A stretch of DNA of 13,358 nucleotides from Acidianus hospitalis (GTDB taxonomy: Archaea > Thermoproteota > Thermoprotei_A > Sulfolobales > Sulfolobaceae). Position 1 is the stretch's first letter; every line of letters begins with the position of its first letter. The stretch is taken from the NCBI GenBank assembly GCA_003086435.1, contig QEFD01000059.1, forward strand, positions 1 to 13,358, in the 5' to 3' direction. The notes under the pieces were generated by a model. It saw only the letters and a list, made by a program, of their open reading frames with translations, made no database searches and was not told the DNA's origin. The position numbers and the translations under genes are program-made. Of the stretch, positions 7,737 through 13,358 are shown piece by piece.

Positions 7737-8588
<852 letters not shown>

Positions 8589-9614
8589 GAGGTTAGTTTG
8601 TTTTCCAAAATTTTGTGTTTTCCTTCACTTTCTATAAGATCTATGGAAATTATCTCTCCTTTTATATCTTTTAATTTTTCCTTTAATTCTTTAAAATCTC
8701 TAGCTTCAACTGTTAAAAGTCTAATATTTCCTAGCACCTTTTCTCCTATTTCTTCTTTTGAATAAATAAGAACTGAATAAATTCTCTTTTCTGGCTTAGC
8801 AGTCATTATTGCAGATATCTCTCTTCCAGCTATTTTTCCAATTTTTCTCATAAAGTATCCTTTAGCTTCTATTTTCTCTCTATCTTCATCTGAGATTATC
8901 AATGGATATTCGTCAAGTATTCTTACTTCAGAAGGTTCTGTAAAGGGAACAAGTATCTCTTTTCCGTTAAATTCTTCTTCCAGCGAATCTTTTCCATACC
9001 AACTTGATATAGGCACTCTTCTGGATAACCTAGAATATAAGTATAACGTTTTGTACTTTTTTGATATCGTATAGATGCTTCTAGTTCCCAAATCATAAAT
9101 TATATCAATATCTGGATTTTCAATGCACGGCTCATAACCTTCTTTTGCTAGCATTTTACCTACTTCTCTCTTTATTTCATTCCTTATGCTTTCGTAGTAT
9201 ATCAGCCCGTTGCTGAAAATGAATTCGTTTTCTAGTCTAGATAACTGTTCTGAGAGCTTTACTCCTAATACGTACTTTACCTTACCTCGTTTCTTGAGAA
9301 AATCTAGGGCTTTTTTAAAAAAGTCCTCTTTTATTTCCTCAATTTCCGAATTACAAATATAACAAGTTCTTTCTTGAAATTTTTCGTTGGAAAAGTATAT
9401 CTCAAATATCCCGGAATACTCCTTTCCCATGTTGAAAAGAATTTCCTTAATTTCATTAAGGTCTTCTAACTCGTGATCTTTAATTTTCCTATCAAGTTCT
9501 AGAACTAAGTAAGTCTTTATTGCTTTACCTCTTTCTTTATTTGCAAACCTATAGCCTAATTTAGCAAAACATCTACCTAAGCAACTGTCACAAAGGGGAT
9601 ATTTTTTTAATAAT

Positions 9615-10964
<1,350 letters not shown>

Positions 10965-10965
10965 T

Positions 10966-11361
10966 TTACTTTACCCTTACAATTTTTCTTCTCCCCATTA
11001 TAGTCCAATATTCTACTTCTGCACCAGGTCTTATTTTACTTGCCAAGTCTTCTTCTTTTGGTTTTTCCATCTCAAAAGTCTCATACGTATCCATATCCAT
11101 TACTTGAATTTTATCACCCATATCTGCTAATATTTGTCCTACATGCTTTTCAATTATTGGAATTTCAACTTGATCATCAACTGGAGCCATTAGCGTTTTT
11201 TTAGCTCCAGTGAATATGCTTACTGCAACAACGTTAGCCTTTGCTGCACCATGTTTACCGGTTTTTGCTTTTGTTATTTCAACTACTCTACAAGGTTCTC
11301 CATCTATAACTATATAATTACCTTCTTTTAAGTCGCCCACTTTGGCGTAATTTACACCCAT
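10966..11361 (-). CDS. eif5A: Translation factor aIF5A
   Basis: aIF5A binds the ribosome E site and relieves stalling. It carries deoxyhypusine or hypusine on a conserved lysine. The 131-aa protein shows the SH3-like N-terminal domain with the modification loop [17 protein letters not shown], the modified residue being Lys36, followed by an OB-fold domain ending GRRKIVRVK. Length and sequence are typical for archaea. The ATG at 11361 lies about 34 bp from a TATA box (GTTAAAAAC). It heads the operon aIF5A-srp54-Pus10-like-dehydrogenase, with a one-base gap to srp54. A C/D guide RNA is encoded just upstream on the same strand. Confidence 0.97.
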   Translation of the reverse strand: MGVNYAKVGDLKEGNYIVIDGEPCRVVEITKAKTGKHGAAKANVVAVSIFTGAKKTLMAPVDDQVEIPIIEKHVGQILADMGDKIQVMDMDTYETFEMEKPKEEDLASKIRPGAEVEYWTIMGRRKIVRVK

Positions 11362-11390
11362 GATTATCCATCCTCAAGATTTATTGGATA

Positions 11391-11400
11391 GTTTTTAACT
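11391..11400 (-). promoter_or_regulatory. aIF5A operon TATA box
   Basis: AGTTAAAAAC on the minus strand predicts initiation near 11369, about eight bases before the ATG. It lies between the C/D guide RNA and aIF5A, so the operon can be transcribed independently of the RNA or by readthrough from it. Confidence 0.55.
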
Positions 11401-11411
11401 CTTATGTTTAT

Positions 11412-11466
11412 TGCTCCGAGCTTTGGCCCTTCATCATCGCTTCAGTAGGATACTCTCTTCACAGCA
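11412..11466 (-). ncRNA. C/D box guide sRNA, dual guide
   Basis: On the minus strand, the boxes are in the right order. Box C is GTGAAGA (11462-11456), the D' guide is GAGTATCCTA, and box D' is CTGA (11445-11442). A 4-base spacer precedes a perfect C' ATGATGA (11437-11431), then a 12-base guide AGGGCCAAAGCT and D-like CGGA (11418-11415). TGCT and AGCA can form a terminal stem. The length of 55 nt and the guide lengths of 10 and 12 are typical of Sulfolobales sRNAs that direct ribose methylation with L7Ae, Nop5 and fibrillarin. By the fifth-base rule the targets would be the A in UAGGAUACUC and the middle U of AGCUUUGGCCC; I could not place either. Box D is non-canonical. Its own TATA box lies about 26 bp upstream. 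Confidence 0.75.
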
Positions 11467-11497
11467 GTTTTATTATTTTCAAAGGAACTTAAAACTG
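11467..11497. promoter_or_regulatory. Divergent promoters for C/D sRNA and zinc-ribbon gene
   Basis: Plus strand GTTTTATTA (11467-11475) is about 28 bp upstream of the zinc-ribbon ATG. Minus strand AGTTTTAAGTT (11497-11487) is about 26 bp upstream of the sRNA 5' end. The two promoters interleave within 31 bp. Confidence 0.6.
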
Positions 11498-11498
11498 T

Positions 11499-11657
11499 AT
11501 GGGTTGGAAAGTCAAGTGCACATCTTGCGGTACTGAAAGAGTACTTAACATTAGCTTTGATATAGGAAGACAAAAGACTATTTACATCTATTGTAATGTA
11601 TGTAAAAAGAATACTTTTAACGAAATTTTGGGATATATAGATGAAGAAGCAAAGTAA
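11499..11657 (+). CDS. Small zinc-ribbon protein, 52 aa
   Basis: The frame encodes MGWKVKCTSCGTERVLNISF, then DIGRQKTIYIYCNVCKKNTF and NEILGYIDEEAK. Two knuckles, CTSC (7-10) and CNVC (32-35), are spaced as in a zinc ribbon with an intervening beta-hairpin. The fold resembles small archaeal zinc ribbons found in ribosomal proteins and transcription factors, but no specific function can be assigned. A well-placed TATA box predicts a leaderless transcript beginning at the ATG. It is divergent from the guide RNA and aIF5A operon, and followed by a candidate second guide RNA. Confidence 0.85.
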   Translation: MGWKVKCTSCGTERVLNISFDIGRQKTIYIYCNVCKKNTFNEILGYIDEEAK

Positions 11658-11689
11658 AGATTTTTTAGTATAATATAATAGTCTTCTTT

Positions 11690-11741
11690 GAATGAAGAGC
11701 CCCAGATTTTTGATTTGATGAAATAACCTGTCTCGGCTGAT
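11690..11741 (+). ncRNA. Candidate second C/D box sRNA
   Basis: Box C-like ATGAAGA (11692-11698) is followed by an 11-base guide, D'-like TTGA (11710-11713) and C'-like TTGATGA (11715-11721). A 15-base stretch AATAACCTGTCTCGG then leads to a perfect D box CTGA (11737-11740). A TA-rich promoter-like stretch (11660-11681) lies upstream. The D guide could pair with a GAGACAGGUU-type sequence, which resembles the conserved GUGAGACAGUU region of 23S rRNA. Against it are the long second guide, imperfect D' and C' boxes and a poor terminal stem. The 3' end abuts the topoisomerase VI-A stop codon on the other strand. Confidence 0.4.
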
Positions 11742-12902
11742 TTAGCTAATAAAATCGTTTGTTTGTATCTTTTCTGGAATATACTGGAATGCGAGGAACT
11801 TTAATCCCTTACTAGCCATTGCTTCGATTTCTAGCTTGGCCTTCTTTTGTAAGAACATATTTATTTCCTCTTGCCAAGCTTTAGTTTTAAACCACTCATA
11901 ATTCTTTATTTCTAATGCTCTCTTTATGTCGTAATCCTTTGCCTTTATGATGAAGGCATTTCTCTCCCTTTCAGTTAAATAAGCCTTTTTCTTAGGAGTA
12001 CCAAATATGTCGCCCATGGATACTCCTAAGAACCTTGCATTAGGCGTAGCAAGCCTTTCACTTTCATAAGATAAATTTATTGAGCCTATTCTAAATACGC
12101 TATAAATGTACCATCCATAAGGATCGGCATCAGTCAATATATAAACTGGTAATTTTAGTTCCTCATTCAGTCTCCTTACGAATCTTCTTGTGGCTCTATC
12201 TGGTTGACCAGCGCTTGTAACTAAAATTGCGTTATATTTCTTCCAGAATCCTTCTCTATGAAGTTGCTGGAATACTGCATCTTTCTCTACGACTAATACA
12301 AAGTCTGCCTTAACGTCTACGAAGTCTATTAAATCCGGAGTCGGTTCGATGGAGTAAGCGCCGTGGCCCATTTTACTTAGATCTATGACATCGTTTCCAC
12401 TTCTTATCCTCATGTCACCAACTACTTTTCCCTTTTCTTTACTTAGTATTAGCATATCCTCTCTCAATAATGAGGTAAATACTTCAATGTCTACTATTAC
12501 ACTATCTGATTCCTTCTGTTCGTCCCAAGTATTTTCCTCATATGTCTTGCCGTTAGGTGCTTTTAATACAATCGAGTGCTTTCCTCTATAATACAAGTCA
12601 CGTATAGTTGGGTACTCATTATTAACTAGGGCATCATAAATTATGCTCGCCATTAGTGTAGTTTGCATAAATCTTCTCGCTTCGTTTAGATCTAGGAAAC
12701 TTCTCCTTAATTTTTCCTCTCCTAATAAAAGTAATTTCCTATTTTCATCATATACTGTATTATTTAAGGTTCTCTTAGGAATTTCCAAAACTAATGGTTC
12801 CCCTTTATTAATTTGATCTAGCAAAGTTAGGAATTTTTTCTTCAATATTTCTGCAGCTCTTTTCCTGGCCTCTATATCAACCTTTGATATGAATTCACTC
12901 AT
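11742..12902 (-). CDS. top6A: DNA topoisomerase VI subunit A
   Basis: This is the Spo11-related DNA-cleaving subunit of the archaeal type IIB topoisomerase, which relaxes and decatenates DNA as an A2B2 heterotetramer. The 386-aa protein has the winged-helix CAP domain with TIRDLYYRGKH (99-109), where Tyr105 is the expected catalytic tyrosine. The Toprim domain has VVEKDAVF (Glu206) and LTDADPYG (Asp258, Asp260) for metal binding. Length is normal. Its ATG overlaps the subunit B stop codon (ATGA at 12899-12902), so the two subunits are translationally coupled and made in equal amounts. Confidence 0.97.
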   Translation of the reverse strand: MSEFISKVDIEARKRAAEILKKKFLTLLDQINKGEPLVLEIPKRTLNNTVYDENRKLLLLGEEKLRRSFLDLNEARRFMQTTLMASIIYDALVNNEYPTIRDLYYRGKHSIVLKAPNGKTYEENTWDEQKESDSVIVDIEVFTSLLREDMLILSKEKGKVVGDMRIRSGNDVIDLSKMGHGAYSIEPTPDLIDFVDVKADFVLVVEKDAVFQQLHREGFWKKYNAILVTSAGQPDRATRRFVRRLNEELKLPVYILTDADPYGWYIYSVFRIGSINLSYESERLATPNARFLGVSMGDIFGTPKKKAYLTERERNAFIIKAKDYDIKRALEIKNYEWFKTKAWQEEINMFLQKKAKLEIEAMASKGLKFLAFQYIPEKIQTNDFIS

Positions 12903-13358
12903 AATGCCTCCACCTTATACATTTTATATTCTTCTTCATCTTTTACATCTAACTTCTTTTTCACTATTTCGAAAAGCTTTGATTGTATTTCATCTTGAAC
13001 TTTAGGAATTAACTCTTTTTTATCGTCCGTAGCAAATACAGCTAAACTCCTGGCTATTTCTGGGATATACTTAAGGTAAGTAAGCATTTTCTTCCTTGCT
13101 TCTTCTTCTTTCTTTTTCTCTGAAATGTATAATCTTAACTTTCTGGAAACCTCCATTATGCCATTCTTTATTTCCTTCTCTATTTCCTCAACATCCGCAA
13201 TGCTTTCTTTTCCTGCACTCTTATACGGAACTTTAGTACTGCAAAGGTGAACCATGACTACTAGTGGTTTTTGCTCTTCTTCTATTCCATACCTCTTCCA
13301 GTCTATCTCTTCTACAACTTTCCAAATTACATCAGATTTCTCGTCATAAATTAAGGGA
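12899..13358 (-). CDS. top6B: DNA topoisomerase VI subunit B, C-terminal part (cut by window end)
   Basis: Topoisomerase VI subunit B is the GHKL-type ATPase that clamps the second DNA duplex. Only the last 152 residues are in the window, and the frame stays open to the right edge (first full codon at 13357-13355). The residues begin PLIYDEKSDVIWKVVEEIDW, then KRYGIEEEQKPLVVMVHLCS and TKVPYKSAGKESIADVEEIE. This is the end of the transducer domain plus the C-terminal helical tail typical of Sulfolobales Top6B. The ATG at 13255 is internal and should not be taken as the start. The ATPase domain lies beyond the window. Confidence 0.95.
   Translation of the reverse strand, partial: PLIYDEKSDVIWKVVEEIDWKRYGIEEEQKPLVVMVHLCSTKVPYKSAGKESIADVEEIEKEIKNGIMEVSRKLRLYISEKKKEEEARKKMLTYLKYIPEIARSLAVFATDDKKELIPKVQDEIQSKLFEIVKKKLDVKDEEEYKMYKVEAL

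Noticed and set aside
11681..11698. TCTTC/GAAGA hairpin after the zinc-ribbon gene as a terminator
   Set aside because: The stem is only five pairs with no U-run after it, and its 3' arm is better explained as part of a candidate box C.

Overview
The window comes from a thermoacidophilic crenarchaeon of the order Sulfolobales; an Acidianus- or Sulfolobus-like genus is my inference. The evidence is a 16S rRNA starting ATTCCGGTTGATCCTGCC, AT-rich DNA, TATA boxes about 25 bp upstream of many genes, an intron in tRNA-Trp, and the proteins themselves: Cren7, a homocitrate synthase with a C-terminal RAM domain, topoisomerase VI, aIF5A and an archaeal SRP54.

Layout. Positions 1-457 hold the 5' part of the 16S rRNA on the minus strand, preceded by a structured leader and an rRNA promoter (458-636). 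Directly upstream is a decayed vapBC toxin-antitoxin pair (758-1327). Then come intron-containing tRNA-Trp(CCA), two unrecognised small proteins, and a frameshifted N-terminal fragment of an SSV-type integrase that runs antisense into the 3' half of tRNA-Leu(CAA). This fragment is the scar left by an integrated virus or plasmid. The block 758-3009 is the accessory part of the window.

From 3083 onward the content is mostly chromosomal core. It includes homocitrate synthase (lysine biosynthesis) and a cren7-pyrH-hypothetical unit. An unusual SDR oxidoreductase is divergent from a GT4 glycosyltransferase. A tightly packed translation and secretion operon reads aIF5A, SRP54, a Pus10-like protein and a beta-hydroxyacid dehydrogenase. 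At the right edge topoisomerase VI reads B then A, with subunit B cut by the window end.

Two small genes are easily missed by length filters: cren7 (59 aa) and a 52-aa CxxC...CxxC zinc-ribbon protein. Between aIF5A and the zinc-ribbon gene lies a good C/D box guide RNA with its own divergent TATA box. A second, weaker C/D candidate sits between the zinc-ribbon gene and topoisomerase VI-A. The tRNA-Trp intron also shows C/D-like boxes and complementarity to its own exon. RNA modification is therefore a recurring theme: guide RNAs, the tRNA intron, and a Pus10-like protein that seems to lack the usual catalytic aspartate.
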